This document shows, one piece after another, positions 54,181 through 63,528 of a stretch of 64,000 bases of DNA. The DNA is from Vibrio cincinnatiensis DSM 19608. GTDB taxonomy: Bacteria > Pseudomonadota > Gammaproteobacteria > Enterobacterales > Vibrionaceae. The stretch's first letter is position 1, and every line of letters starts with the position of its first letter. The notes under the pieces were generated by a model that worked only from the letters and a program-made list of their open reading frames with translations, was not told where the DNA came from and searched no databases. Made by a program: the position numbers and the translations under genes. The DNA lies in assembly GCF_900167345.1 (NCBI RefSeq), contig NZ_FUXB01000017.1:1-64000 (forward strand), read 5' to 3'.

Positions 54181-54474
54181 TTATACATGCATGTCGAGTA
54201 GGCTACCGAGCATGGCCTGCTCACGTTGAATGACAGTTGCTCCTACCTTATGGTATTGCTGGGCTTGGTTCAGTTTGAGTAAAGCGTGATGGGTGTTTGT
54301 TTTGGGGGATGATTTTTCTGAATCGGGTTTATTTTCAACCTGATTAAAGTCGAACGCACTGGATGGTTGATTCTTTTGAGGCGTTTTTTGTTGAAGATCA
54401 AGCGCAGCTTCTTCTGCCATCTTTGATGATTGCTGAAGAATGGGATAACCAGAAGAAACGGCTGAAATAGACAT
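54181..54474 (-). CDS. Hypothetical 97-residue protein
   Basis: A polar product (MSISAVSSGYPILQQSSKMA...) with Gln/Ser/Lys-rich low-complexity in the middle and a helical end (HALLKLNQAQQYHKVGATVI). Proteins that start with MSISAV-SSG and consist of disordered linker plus helix are frequent small hypotheticals in vibrios. No domain recognised. GGGGGAAAG precedes the ATG, supporting translation. Confidence 0.6.
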   Translation of the reverse strand: MSISAVSSGYPILQQSSKMAEEAALDLQQKTPQKNQPSSAFDFNQVENKPDSEKSSPKTNTHHALLKLNQAQQYHKVGATVIQREQAMLGSLLDMHV

Positions 54475-54561
54475 GACTTTCCCCCTTAATGCTTAAATAA
54501 GCTTATGCTTAGGTCGATGAAAGCGCAAGTGTTGAGGAAAATAGCAAGGCGCTCTTCCTTC

Positions 54562-54580
54562 CTTTCTTTCTTTCTTTCTT
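54562..54580. repeat. CTTT tetranucleotide repeat (about 4.75 units)
   Basis: Four full CTTT units and a partial one lie in a 30-base pyrimidine-only tract. It is about 90-105 bases upstream of the start of the 97-residue gene and after the end of the YccS-type gene, so it would be in a promoter region. Confidence 0.85.
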
Positions 54581-54631
54581 CCTCCTTGGTCAATAGCACT
54601 TATTCGCTTTTCTGAACGGTGAGCGGTTAAT

Positions 54632-56866
54632 TTAGTTTACACGTACAGCAAATTTGCTGGCGAGAGAGTGTAATTCCGGTAGCATGCGAAAAATAAGGTG
54701 TAGCTGTTGCAGTACCATGCGTGCAGAACCGTCATCTTCTTCTCTCCATTCTGCTAATCGTTTTTCTAGCCCTGCATCATCAATGCTGCTGGTATCACAT
54801 TCATCACAGTGGGTAAATAATTGCTGATAAAGTACCTCTAAATGCTGGTGAATCACTCGATGTGAATCAAGCACCAGTTGATGAACATGTTCATCATCAA
54901 TTCTCGTCCGATGCGCACCTAATGCGGAAATATAGCTTAATAACGCATGGTTAAGCGTTAAAAACCGAAAGCTCTCATCGGTAGCTGTTCGGTATTTGCC
55001 GGGCTCCGCTAACATGTTACTTACGGCCGCGGAAAGGGCGGCATCTTGGTTATGGGCATCACGTCTTGCAATTCGGTAGCTTAGGTTGTCTTTTTTGCCG
55101 ACTCGATATTGGCCAATGATTTGTGCTAAATAGTGCTTGTTGGCTTCAATGGCTTCGGCCATGACTTTATGGAGCCGTTTAGATTGCCAGTCAGGTAAAA
55201 TCAAAATGACGGCAGCCACAGCTAAAATACAGCCAATTAAGGTATCGGCGAGGCGAGGTAATACCACGGCATAGCCTTCTCCCAATTGGTTAAAGCAGAA
55301 AAGAACCAATAAAGTGATAAAGCCCGTCGCATAGCTATAGTTGTTAAGACGAAAAGCAAAAAACATGACTCCAGAGATAACAATAAAGACCAGTTGGCTC
55401 TCTTGTGACGGAAATAAGGTTAATAAGGGAACGCCAATCAAGAGCCCGGCGAGAGTCCCGATAACTCGTGAGACAAGTTTTTGCCGCGTGGCTGCGTAGT
55501 TTGGCTGACAGACGAATAGGGTGGTCAGCAGTATCCAGTAACCTCGTTCTAACCCTAAACCTTGTAAAATGGCATATCCTGTTGTCAGCGCAATGGACAT
55601 ACGGACCGCATGACGAAAGAGCAATGAGTCTGGTGTGAGGTTCGCTTTTAATCGCTGCCACATGGATTTTAGTGAATGCGCTTCAGTGTCATGCAGAACA
55701 TCATCTTCCGATTTATGAACATCAGGGTTACTTACGTTGTTTAACTGTTTTTCAACAGTAGCTAAATTATTGAATAAATACCCTAACTGAGCTAATAAAC
55801 GTTTCCATTCTGGGCGTTGTTGTTCTTGTAAATAAGTTAATGATAGTAATAATTCATCTAACGCAAGAATAGAGTCACCGCGGTGCTGATAAGGAAGCCC
55901 CAAGCGAATGGATAGTGCAATATCACGACAAGCTTGAGCTTGAGCGTGCAGCAAGTGCTTAAATCGAAAGAGGACATCGGTGCGGCCAAAATGTTCAGCA
56001 AGTTCTTGATATCGATAGTGGCTTGAACTGGCGCGTTCATGAATGTCTTGAGCTAAGAAATATAAGCTTAAGAAACGGTCACTCGCGCTGTCAACATGCC
56101 CGCGCTTGGCCCGAGTCAGTAAGGTGGCTTTACATTGGTTTAGGGCATTGACAGTCGCTGCATTTAAATTAGCTTCAGCAATTCGATAGGGCTGAGGCAC
56201 TAAATTTGAGACGGGATAAAAGAGTTGTGACTTAGCATCAAGATACTGGCCTAGTTGGAGAAATACGGTTGCTAAACTTTGTTGCACGGGTTGCATTGGC
56301 CAAAATGCGTACCACAGCATAGATAAGAAATAATACCAAGCACTGCCACTCAGCAGTAAAAGGGGTTGAAACCAGATATTGGTGCTTTGATGGGCTCCCA
56401 GCATGGTATAGATGGCAATGAGCAGAGATGCGAAGGCGATGCTGGCATAACGAGCTCCTATTGCACCCAACATAATAAAAATAAAGGTTGAACTAAATAG
56501 CCCAATGGCAAAGAGTAAGGGCATTTTGAAGAGGATTTCGATAGAAAAAGCAGCAATGGCAAAGCAAACAAGGGTGAGCATTATAGACTTTAGGCGCCCC
56601 GTGAAGCGGTCATCACGTTCAGCAAGCGCTGCGGCAATGACTCCTAAAATCAGCGGCGTGATCCACGTATTTAAGTTGTAGTGCCATGCGGGAATGACCA
56701 CGCCTAATAAAGTGATCAGGATCAGCAGGCTATAATTGATGGTTTTATTCGCCCAATAGAGCCGGATTTGATTGAGTCTTTTCACGGTTGCCGTCAATGC
56801 CAGAAAGAAAACGCTGAGTGTAACAGATCTTTGATCTAAGAGCCTGATCGAAAATAAGAAAGTCAT
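54632..56866 (-). CDS. YccS/FUSC-family inner-membrane protein
   Basis: The 744-residue product has two blocks of about six hydrophobic segments (residues about 40-190 and 420-560) separated by a helical cytosolic domain, and a C-terminal cytosolic domain, as in YccS and AaeB-like proteins. Typical stretches are LGVIAAALAERDDRFTGRLK, MLWYAFWPMQPVQQSLATVF and WILLTTLFVCQPNYAATRQK followed by VSRVIGTLAGLLIGVPLL. Members are thought to be fusaric-acid-resistance-like exporters. E. coli YccS begins near residue 28 of this frame, so the true start may be a downstream GTG. Confidence 0.88.
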   Translation of the reverse strand: MTFLFSIRLLDQRSVTLSVFFLALTATVKRLNQIRLYWANKTINYSLLILITLLGVVIPAWHYNLNTWITPLILGVIAAALAERDDRFTGRLKSIMLTLVCFAIAAFSIEILFKMPLLFAIGLFSSTFIFIMLGAIGARYASIAFASLLIAIYTMLGAHQSTNIWFQPLLLLSGSAWYYFLSMLWYAFWPMQPVQQSLATVFLQLGQYLDAKSQLFYPVSNLVPQPYRIAEANLNAATVNALNQCKATLLTRAKRGHVDSASDRFLSLYFLAQDIHERASSSHYRYQELAEHFGRTDVLFRFKHLLHAQAQACRDIALSIRLGLPYQHRGDSILALDELLLSLTYLQEQQRPEWKRLLAQLGYLFNNLATVEKQLNNVSNPDVHKSEDDVLHDTEAHSLKSMWQRLKANLTPDSLLFRHAVRMSIALTTGYAILQGLGLERGYWILLTTLFVCQPNYAATRQKLVSRVIGTLAGLLIGVPLLTLFPSQESQLVFIVISGVMFFAFRLNNYSYATGFITLLVLFCFNQLGEGYAVVLPRLADTLIGCILAVAAVILILPDWQSKRLHKVMAEAIEANKHYLAQIIGQYRVGKKDNLSYRIARRDAHNQDAALSAAVSNMLAEPGKYRTATDESFRFLTLNHALLSYISALGAHRTRIDDEHVHQLVLDSHRVIHQHLEVLYQQLFTHCDECDTSSIDDAGLEKRLAEWREEDDGSARMVLQQLHLIFRMLPELHSLASKFAVRVN

Positions 56867-56956
56867 CAGTTACAGATGAAATATTGACATTAATTTTTCA
56901 TTGCAATTGTGGTTTAGGTTATGATGCTCGACAGTGAAAACCATGGGGTCTCCAAT

Positions 56957-59023
56957 ATGCAGCTAAGTGCAAGCAAAACTGCACAATTTTTTATCGCTAA
57001 TGAATACCATCACGTTGGTTTAGAAGACGAACGTCTGGTGTTGACCTCATTGCATAGTGAAGAGCGTATTCCTTTTACGGTGTGGAATGGACAGGTGAAA
57101 GTTCACCGAGGGTTGTTATGGGCAGAACTGCAATTTTTTGCTCATCCAGAACAGATGACCCAACGCTCATGGTTGGTGCAAGGGCTACCTTGGCCTCAAG
57201 CTCGCCAATTTGCGCATAAACTCGTGTCTGCATATCAGACATGGTTCAATCGCCAATGTGTTGAGTTATCGACACATCTGCCAGCTTGGCAACAGGCATT
57301 ACATGAACTCGTCCATTTGCCGGCCTTTTTACCGCATTCTCGCGTTGAACAGTGGGTTAGCCAAGTGTTTAGTGACCTTACTAAAATGGGAATGAGTTTA
57401 GAAGAGGCCATTAACCATTTACCCCAAGCCATGGGCTCACTCACACCTTGGCTATTAGAGACCAATCAAACTTTATTGACTCGTAATCAGCATTGGTTAG
57501 AGGTTGAACGAAACAACTGGACGGTGCTTTTTTCTCAGTTGGAGTCTTCGCCGTTGAACTTATCTCAACAGCAAGCCGTATTGCTTAACGATGATCATAA
57601 TTTAGTCTTGGCTGGCGCAGGTTCAGGTAAAACCAGTGTACTGACTGCTCGAGTGGCTTATTTATTACAGAGCCACCTTGCTCAAGCAGAAGAGATGTTA
57701 CTGATTGCTTTTGGTAAAGAAGCCGCGAATGAGATGGCGCAACGCTTAAAAAATACCATTGGTTTAGCCGCAGACCATGTACGAGTTAATACGTTCCATC
57801 AACTGGGTTTGTACATTATTCACCAAGTGGAAGGGCAGGACGTCGCTCTCTCTCCGCTGGCTCTAGATGAGAAACAGAAGAAAGCTTGGTGTATGGATTG
57901 GCTTAAACGTCACTGGATGACACCCACGAATTTTAAACGATGGCAAAAGCACTTAATCCAATGGCCCATTGCTTACCTTGCAGGAGATGATGAACTAGGA
58001 AGCCACGTTGAAGACCCTAAGCTGATTGCGTGGTTGGAAAGGCAACTTGATCAACTCGCACAATTGGCGCTTGGTAAGAAAGCGATTCAACAGCAGCTCA
58101 TCGATCATCCCGACTATCCTCGGCTAAACAGTGAGCTTGCATTATGTTGGCCATGTTTTCAAGCTTGGCAACAGATGCTAAAAGAAAGCCATCATATCGA
58201 TTTTAATATGATGATTAGCCGAGCCGCTGAGTATGTACGTAAAGGTAAATTTACTGCGCCGTGGAAATATATCATGGTCGATGAGTATCAAGATATTTCG
58301 CCACAACGGTTAGAGTTAATACAAGCTTTGTGTGAGCAAAGGCCGGCCAGTCCGAATTTATTTGCGGTGGGAGATGATTGGCAATCTATTTATCAATTTG
58401 CTGGATCTGATGTGAATCTAACCACGGAGTTTTCGACTCGATTCCCTCATTCAACTCTTCATCACTTAGATATCACCTATCGGTTTAATGATCAGATAGG
58501 AGCTGTAGCGAATACCTTTGTGCAAAAAAATCCCCAGCAGCTACCGAAAACGCTCAACAGTTTTAAAACTCAAAAACAGCGAGCGGTGCACCTTTGTGCC
58601 AGTAATCAGGTTGAAAAAGTGTTGGATCAATTAAATCGTAAGGCCAATACGACGAAACGTGTTTTATTACTGGGACGTAATCATTATCATCGACCTGAGC
58701 ACTTGTCCGATTGGCAACAGCGCTATTTATCTCTTAAGCTGGAATTTATGACTTGCCATGCCAGTAAAGGAAAAGAAGCGGATTACGTCATTATTCTGGC
58801 AGTAAATGAAGGGCAGTTCCCAGCGCGAGTGAAAAGCCTTCACCTGGATAGTGCGCTCAGCCAGCCAGAAAAAGCGTTTCCTTATGCAGAAGAACGTCGT
58901 TTATTCTATGTGGCAATGACCAGAGCAAAAGAAAAAGTCTGGGTAACTTACAGCGGCAATGGTTCTTGTTTTGTACAAGAGTTATTGGCCGATAATGACT
59001 ATCCGGTTATCAAACAAAAGTAA
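56957..59023 (+). CDS. helD: DNA helicase IV (UvrD/Rep superfamily 1A)
   Basis: The 688-residue product has HelD layout: an N-terminal domain of about 200 residues (LLWAELQFFAHPEQMT...), then the SF1 helicase core. Walker A is LAGAGSGKTSVLTAR (Lys225), followed by IAFGKEAANEMAQRL, the Walker B form MVDEYQDISPQR, GDDWQSIYQFAGSD, MTCHASKGKEADYVIILAV and RRLFYVAMTRAKEKVWVTYS. It unwinds DNA 3'-5' and is linked to recombination repair. ATG 56957 is preferred by comparison with E. coli HelD; 56921 is an alternative. Confidence 0.92.
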   Translation: MQLSASKTAQFFIANEYHHVGLEDERLVLTSLHSEERIPFTVWNGQVKVHRGLLWAELQFFAHPEQMTQRSWLVQGLPWPQARQFAHKLVSAYQTWFNRQCVELSTHLPAWQQALHELVHLPAFLPHSRVEQWVSQVFSDLTKMGMSLEEAINHLPQAMGSLTPWLLETNQTLLTRNQHWLEVERNNWTVLFSQLESSPLNLSQQQAVLLNDDHNLVLAGAGSGKTSVLTARVAYLLQSHLAQAEEMLLIAFGKEAANEMAQRLKNTIGLAADHVRVNTFHQLGLYIIHQVEGQDVALSPLALDEKQKKAWCMDWLKRHWMTPTNFKRWQKHLIQWPIAYLAGDDELGSHVEDPKLIAWLERQLDQLAQLALGKKAIQQQLIDHPDYPRLNSELALCWPCFQAWQQMLKESHHIDFNMMISRAAEYVRKGKFTAPWKYIMVDEYQDISPQRLELIQALCEQRPASPNLFAVGDDWQSIYQFAGSDVNLTTEFSTRFPHSTLHHLDITYRFNDQIGAVANTFVQKNPQQLPKTLNSFKTQKQRAVHLCASNQVEKVLDQLNRKANTTKRVLLLGRNHYHRPEHLSDWQQRYLSLKLEFMTCHASKGKEADYVIILAVNEGQFPARVKSLHLDSALSQPEKAFPYAEERRLFYVAMTRAKEKVWVTYSGNGSCFVQELLADNDYPVIKQK

Positions 59024-59050
59024 CCTTATGATGTATAAAGGAAGGAACCG

Positions 59051-59677
59051 ATGAGTAAGGCCTTGATTTTAGTTGATGTACAAAATGATTTTTCGCCAGA
59101 TGGAGCATTACCTGTTCCCGATGGTGACGCGATTGTTCCTGTTATTAATCTTTTGATGCCCCATTTTGACCATGTGATTGCGACTAAAGACTGGCACCCT
59201 GAAGGCCACGCTAGCTTTGCTTCTACACAAGGAAAACAGCCGGGAGAGAAGATACAGTTGTCTGATATTGAGCAGATACTTTGGCCTGATCACTGCGTAC
59301 AAGAAACCTACGGAGCTGAGTTTATTACTGGGCTCAATCTCGATGCCATTGAACGTGTGATATATAAAGGAACTCACCCTGATATCGATAGCTATAGCGG
59401 CTTTTTTGATAATCAGCACGACCAATCCACAGGATTAGCGGACTATCTGCAAAAAATCGGGGTGACTGAACTGTATATCACGGGGTTAGCCACCGATTAT
59501 TGCGTTAAATTCACCGCGTTAGATGCGCTTTCATTAGGCTTTAAAACATGGGTGATTCAAGATGCCTGCCGTGGCGTTAACCTTATTGATGGTGATGTTG
59601 AAGCGGCTTGGAGTGCGATGCAAGAAGCGGGTTGTCAGTTGACGGTATCATCATCCTTTTTACAAAAAGGGTATTAG
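59051..59677 (+). CDS. pncA: Nicotinamidase
   Basis: The 208-residue isochorismatase-fold enzyme hydrolyses nicotinamide to nicotinate for NAD salvage. The triad is visible: Asp in LILVDVQNDF (Asp9), Lys in VIYKGTHPDIDSYSGFFDN, and the nucleophile Cys151 in GLATDYCVKFTALDA. The metal site is DWHPEGHASFA. GAAGGA precedes the ATG by a suitable distance, and it follows helD by 27 bases, so the two may be co-transcribed. Confidence 0.95.
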   Translation: MSKALILVDVQNDFSPDGALPVPDGDAIVPVINLLMPHFDHVIATKDWHPEGHASFASTQGKQPGEKIQLSDIEQILWPDHCVQETYGAEFITGLNLDAIERVIYKGTHPDIDSYSGFFDNQHDQSTGLADYLQKIGVTELYITGLATDYCVKFTALDALSLGFKTWVIQDACRGVNLIDGDVEAAWSAMQEAGCQLTVSSSFLQKGY

Positions 59678-59690
59678 TCAGTCACTAAAA

Positions 59691-59726
59691 AGCAGTGCTT
59701 TTTGAAAAAGGAAGCACTGCTTTTTT
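59691..59726 (+). terminator. Terminator after pncA
   Basis: AGCAGTGCTT and AAGCACTGCT form a ten-base stem followed by six T residues. Confidence 0.92.
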
Positions 59727-59854
59727 CCTACTTAAATTGGTAGGAGGATAAAGCTTCACTCTCTGCGTCGGACTTCGATCGGTAACCGATTTGAGGGCAA
59801 AAGTGTTTCAGCCAAGATTGGTTGAAAGCATGTTCATTAAGCGGTCTTTCGTCA

Positions 59855-60799
59855 TTAACGGCTAACCGATTTTGTTGTTTGCTTAATCTCTTCGGAAATA
59901 TGACGCAGACAGCGCCGAGCACTTGCACTGACTCCCGATAACTGATGGAATCCGTGGATAACACCTAAGTAACGTTCACAATACGCTTCAACGCCAGCAT
60001 TGAGTAATTGTTTATAGCATTGCTCACCTTCATCTCTTAAAGGATCAAATTCAGCGGTAATAATGTAAGTTGCTGGCAGTCCTTCAAAATCTGCACACTC
60101 GAGTGGGTTTAGCTCTGGGTTTTGAGTAATCAATTCTTTTCCCATACCCGTCGTGTACATGGAAAATCCTGAAAGCAGCATATTCGCGGTAATCATGTAA
60201 TCTGTACCGTTTTCGACGTAACTTTTAGATTTTCCGAAGGGATCCAGCATTGGGTAAATCAAAATTTGTTTTTGAGGAAGCCAGTTTTGGTTTTGTTTTA
60301 AACGCAAAGATGTCGTTAAGGCTAACTGACCACCAGCGCTATCCCCAACGAAATAAATCATGTTCGTATCGCCACCGTAAGTGCTACCTAGCTCCTTTAT
60401 TGCAAGCACGGCATTGTACACATCGTCATGTGCTGCTGGATAACCATTTTCAGGCGCTAAACGATATTGAATACAAATAACGATACTGTTCGATAAACTG
60501 GCTATCTGTCTCAATTGCTGTTCGTGAGTTTTAAATCCTCCGCTAATGAAACAGCCACCATGGAAGTAGATGGTAATGGGTAAACCGGTTGTGTTACTTG
60601 GTTTGTAGACTTTTAGTGTCGCCCCGTTAAGATCATCAATGAATTCTTCAAACATCTCAGGGCTACTGCCAGATAAATCAGTACTAGATAGGTAACCCGC
60701 CCTTCTACTATCAATATCAAAAGTCGAAGGACATTGTTTTCCTTCTGCTATGAAGTTCTCGACTAACTCTTTGATTCCACGTTCTAATTGATTCAGCAT
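59855..60799 (-). CDS. Alpha/beta hydrolase, HSL-type esterase
   Basis: The 314-residue product has the hormone-sensitive-lipase family pattern. The oxyanion motif is YFHGGCFISGG (normally HGGG; the fourth residue is Cys here), the nucleophile is in GDSAGGQLALTTSL, the acid in AEFDPLRDEGE and the His in VIHGFHQLSG. It should cut short-chain esters in the cytosol. ATG 60799 was chosen because AGG stands eight bases upstream; two further ATGs precede it. Monocistronic. Confidence 0.9.
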   Translation of the reverse strand: MLNQLERGIKELVENFIAEGKQCPSTFDIDSRRAGYLSSTDLSGSSPEMFEEFIDDLNGATLKVYKPSNTTGLPITIYFHGGCFISGGFKTHEQQLRQIASLSNSIVICIQYRLAPENGYPAAHDDVYNAVLAIKELGSTYGGDTNMIYFVGDSAGGQLALTTSLRLKQNQNWLPQKQILIYPMLDPFGKSKSYVENGTDYMITANMLLSGFSMYTTGMGKELITQNPELNPLECADFEGLPATYIITAEFDPLRDEGEQCYKQLLNAGVEAYCERYLGVIHGFHQLSGVSASARRCLRHISEEIKQTTKSVSR

Positions 60800-60977
60800 G
60801 TACATCACCTATGAATACCAATTCTTTTTAAGAATTGTGCGATAAAGGTGTATATATGTACAGTTAAATCAGTATGGAATTGATAATAAGCCTTAGTCGT
60901 TCCATTCGTTTAATTAGGATAACTAACGTTCTAGGTGAGTCATCGGGTAAATTTGAATGGGGCATTTCAATTTAGCA

Positions 60978-61008
60978 ATGGCAGCATGCCGGTTAGGCTG
61001 CTGCCATT
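60978..61008. terminator. Hairpin downstream of mgsA
   Basis: AATGGCAGC and GCTGCCATT form a nine-base stem about 60 bases after the mgsA stop. The T-run is better on the plus strand (TTTT) than on the mgsA strand, so the direction of termination is unclear. Confidence 0.55.
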
Positions 61009-61067
61009 TTAGTATGAGAGTTTAATACTTCTCATATGCACGTCACTCAAACACCTTTAGATAGGAA

Positions 61068-61523
61068 TTAAGTGCGATCGGCAAGGTAAGCATGATAATC
61101 CGGGATTTCAATATCAACTTCTTGTCCCATCAAGATGGAATTAAATAAAAACTTTGCGGTTGCACGGTTAGTCGCTACAGGAATATTCCATACGCTGGCA
61201 ATACGCAGTAGTGCTTTTACATCTGGATCATGGGGAACGGAGTTCAAGGGATCCCAGAAGAAGATCAATACATCAATCAGCCCTTCGGCAATTTTTGCAC
61301 CAAGCTGCTGATCTCCTCCCATTGGGCCACTGATCATACTGGTGATTGGAAGCCCCGTTTCTTTCGTCAGCATGTGGCCTGTCGTGCCTGTCGCATACAA
61401 TTCATGGTGTTGTAGTTTTTCTTTATTCTCTACCACCCAACGTAGCAGCTCACCTTTATAGTTATCGTGAGCGACTAGAGCAACATGCTTCTTTGCCGCC
61501 ATGGTGCGTGTGGTCTTTTTCAT
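61068..61523 (-). CDS. mgsA: Methylglyoxal synthase
   Basis: The 151-residue enzyme converts dihydroxyacetone phosphate to methylglyoxal and phosphate, relieving phosphosugar build-up. It has the E. coli length and all catalytic residues at identical numbers: Asp20 ([10 protein letters not shown]), Asp71 ([10 protein letters not shown]), His98 and Asp101 (PHDPDVKAL). The glyoxal synthase phosphate loop is TGTTGHML. It is upstream of, but not overlapping, the esterase, and 178 bases downstream of the YqhD-type gene on the same strand. Confidence 0.96.
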   Translation of the reverse strand: MKKTTRTMAAKKHVALVAHDNYKGELLRWVVENKEKLQHHELYATGTTGHMLTKETGLPITSMISGPMGGDQQLGAKIAEGLIDVLIFFWDPLNSVPHDPDVKALLRIASVWNIPVATNRATAKFLFNSILMGQEVDIEIPDYHAYLADRT

Positions 61524-61669
61524 AACAATCGTTCCTAATGTGTATTTGTTCTGCCTTTCATAACCAAAAGTATACGCTTATTCAATGACTTTGGGTGGAA
61601 ACTCTAACTGAGATCTAAAACGAATAAATAAAATGATATTGAGGGAAGGACAGTTTAGGTTGGTATATA

Positions 61670-61691
61670 GAGCAGCGCTTTCGCGCCGCTC
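61670..61691 (-). terminator. Hairpin after the YqhD-type gene
   Basis: GAGC-A-GCGC-tttc-GCGC-C-GCTC forms a strong stem with one mismatch, ten bases after the stop codon. The following tail on the minus strand is only mildly T-rich. Confidence 0.6.
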
Positions 61692-61701
61692 GGAAGAAAA
61701 T

Positions 61702-62850
61702 TTAGACCAATGCTTGAGAAAGAATTTCTCGTGATTGCTGTAACGTAATAGCTTGATGCTCGCCAAGGGCAACCATGCCGTGTGCTTGCAGCTGATTAAC
61801 AACCTTTTCCACCGCTTGTTCTGGTGTAACATTAGGGGCTGAGAAGTGTGTTTCAACGCCTAATTGATGGTAAAATGCTTCGATAGCATCAATCGTGCGA
61901 AGGGCGAGATCTTCTCCAGAGGGAAGGCCAAAAACATGTTGTCCCATTTGTTCCAATTTGGCTTTTTTCACCGCCAATTGGTTACGCAATAGAGAAGGCT
62001 GAACAATCGCAAGAGAACGTGCATGGTCAACATGCCATAATGCAGTCAATTCATGACCAATCATATGTGTCGCCCAGTCTTGTGGAACACCACTACCAAT
62101 TAAACCATTCAGTGCTTGGTTTGCTGTCCACATTAAATTGGCGCGCCAAGCATCATTGTCTCGCTGCTCAAAATCACGACCAAGGACTAATAGGTTTTTC
62201 AATAATGCTTCAGCATATCCATCTTGAACCATGGCTTGAGTTGGCATCGTCAGATATTGTTCACAGGTATGAACCCACGCATCAACTAAGCCATTAATCA
62301 GTTGGCGCTCTGGGAGCGTTTTCATGACATCCGGGTCCATAACGGCAAATTGAGGTTGCACATGTGGTGATAAAAATGCCAGCTTGTCAGCGGTTTCTGC
62401 CTTGGTAATGACCGCCCCTGAGTTTGATTCAGAGCCTGTTGCTGGCAGCGTTAAAATCGCACCGATAGGTGTGGCATCCGTGACCGCATGTTTACCGAGC
62501 ATAATATCCCAGCCATCACCGTCGTATTTAGCCGCTGCAGCAACATATTTTGAACCATCAATGACTGAACCACCGCCAACCGCAAGGATGAAGTCGATAT
62601 TTTGTTCTTTAACAATAGCGACGGCTTTATCTAAGGTTTCTTTCGTTGGGTTCGCTTCTACGCCAGAAAATTCTAACCAAGTATGATTTTTTAATGCGTC
62701 AGCGACTTGATCATACACACCGTTGCGTTTAATTGAGCCGCCACCATAAATCACCAGCACTTTTTTATCTTGTGAAATGGCTTTTGTTATTGCCGAGATT
62801 TGTTGTTGACCAAAATAAATTCGAGTCGGATTAACATAAGTAAATTGCAT
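61702..62850 (-). CDS. yqhD: NADPH-dependent aldehyde reductase / iron-type alcohol dehydrogenase, YqhD-like
   Basis: The 382-residue product matches YqhD: PTRIYFGQQQISAI at the start, the nucleotide loop VIYGGGSIKRNGVY, ILAVGGGSVIDGSKYVAAAA, LTLPATGSESNSGAVIT, and the metal ligands Asp and His in LVDAWVHTCEQYL and His in GHELTALWHVDHARSL. YqhD reduces short aldehydes including methylglyoxal-derived ones with NADPH. AGGTGA before ATG 62850 supports the start. Upstream of mgsA on the same strand. Confidence 0.93.
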   Translation of the reverse strand: MQFTYVNPTRIYFGQQQISAITKAISQDKKVLVIYGGGSIKRNGVYDQVADALKNHTWLEFSGVEANPTKETLDKAVAIVKEQNIDFILAVGGGSVIDGSKYVAAAAKYDGDGWDIMLGKHAVTDATPIGAILTLPATGSESNSGAVITKAETADKLAFLSPHVQPQFAVMDPDVMKTLPERQLINGLVDAWVHTCEQYLTMPTQAMVQDGYAEALLKNLLVLGRDFEQRDNDAWRANLMWTANQALNGLIGSGVPQDWATHMIGHELTALWHVDHARSLAIVQPSLLRNQLAVKKAKLEQMGQHVFGLPSGEDLALRTIDAIEAFYHQLGVETHFSAPNVTPEQAVEKVVNQLQAHGMVALGEHQAITLQQSREILSQALV

Positions 62851-63280
62851 TACTTTCACCTCTGATTGTAAGGATAACCACCAAAGAAGAGGCCTTAATT
62901 TTGGCTTACGATGGTGGGGTTACTGCGCTGATGAATGCATAATAATAGACTAATAGTCGTACTTATAGAGCAATTTCTGTAAATTTATTGCCTATTTCTA
63001 CAATAGGTTAAGGGTAAGAATCATGATAACTCAAGAGGGGGCTATCGCCGCCATCACCGTTTAGCTGGGAGTATAAACGTCATTTTAACCAAACGCCCTG
63101 AGGGTGGTTACTTCGGGTGTGATCCTCATCGTTAGTGGCGTGGAATGGCCGACTGAATGGTGACCTTTGGTAGGGATGGTTAAAGAGGAAAGAGAAACTA
63201 AAAAGTTTACTCTTTTCGTCACCTTCTCCTTATCTGATAATCGTTCTCCCCTTATAGGCATTTTTTATATGCTTATATTT

Positions 63281-63311
63281 ATTGCCCGTTTTGATTACGG
63301 GCAATTTTTTT
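63281..63311 (+). terminator. Orphan rho-independent terminator
   Basis: ATTGCCCG and CGGGCAAT form a perfect eight-base stem around TTTTGATTA, followed by seven T residues. No plus-strand protein gene lies upstream in the 430 bases back to yqhD, which reads away. Confidence 0.88.
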
Positions 63312-63401
63312 GCTGATTTTATCATCAATAAGTTAGTGCTTGCTGCAAAATAACCCTGTGATCCTTGTTAGGTGGCAGGGGTAGTTTGCGAGTGATTCTT
63401 A

Positions 63402-63457
63402 AGTTTTACACTTTACTGAGTGCCAAATTACTGGGCTGTTCTACAGTAGTTTTACAC
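63402..63457 (+). repeat. Direct repeat AGTTTTACAC x2 upstream of the chitin-binding gene
   Basis: AGTTTTACAC occurs at 63402-63411 and again at 63448-63457, about 46 bases apart, 70-125 bases before the start codon. It may be an activator site or coincidental. Confidence 0.5.
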
Positions 63458-63528
63458 AATTTTTAAGGCTGTCAGAGTAAGGACTGATGGCTTTAATAAC
63501 GTGGAAACAACAACTTAAGGAAAATATC

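Larger units (their letters stand above)
62851..63528. other. Long intergenic region with an orphan terminator and a repeat
   Basis: The 678 bases hold no convincing reading frame on either strand. They contain a very strong plus-strand terminator (63281-63311) with no plus-strand gene before it, and a ten-base direct repeat close to the chitin-binding gene. The middle (about 63030-63180) is richer in G and C than its flanks. Confidence 0.6.

Noticed and set aside
59728..59964. Minus-strand frame of 78 residues at the esterase end
   Set aside because: Overlaps the esterase in another frame and has no ribosome site or family resemblance.
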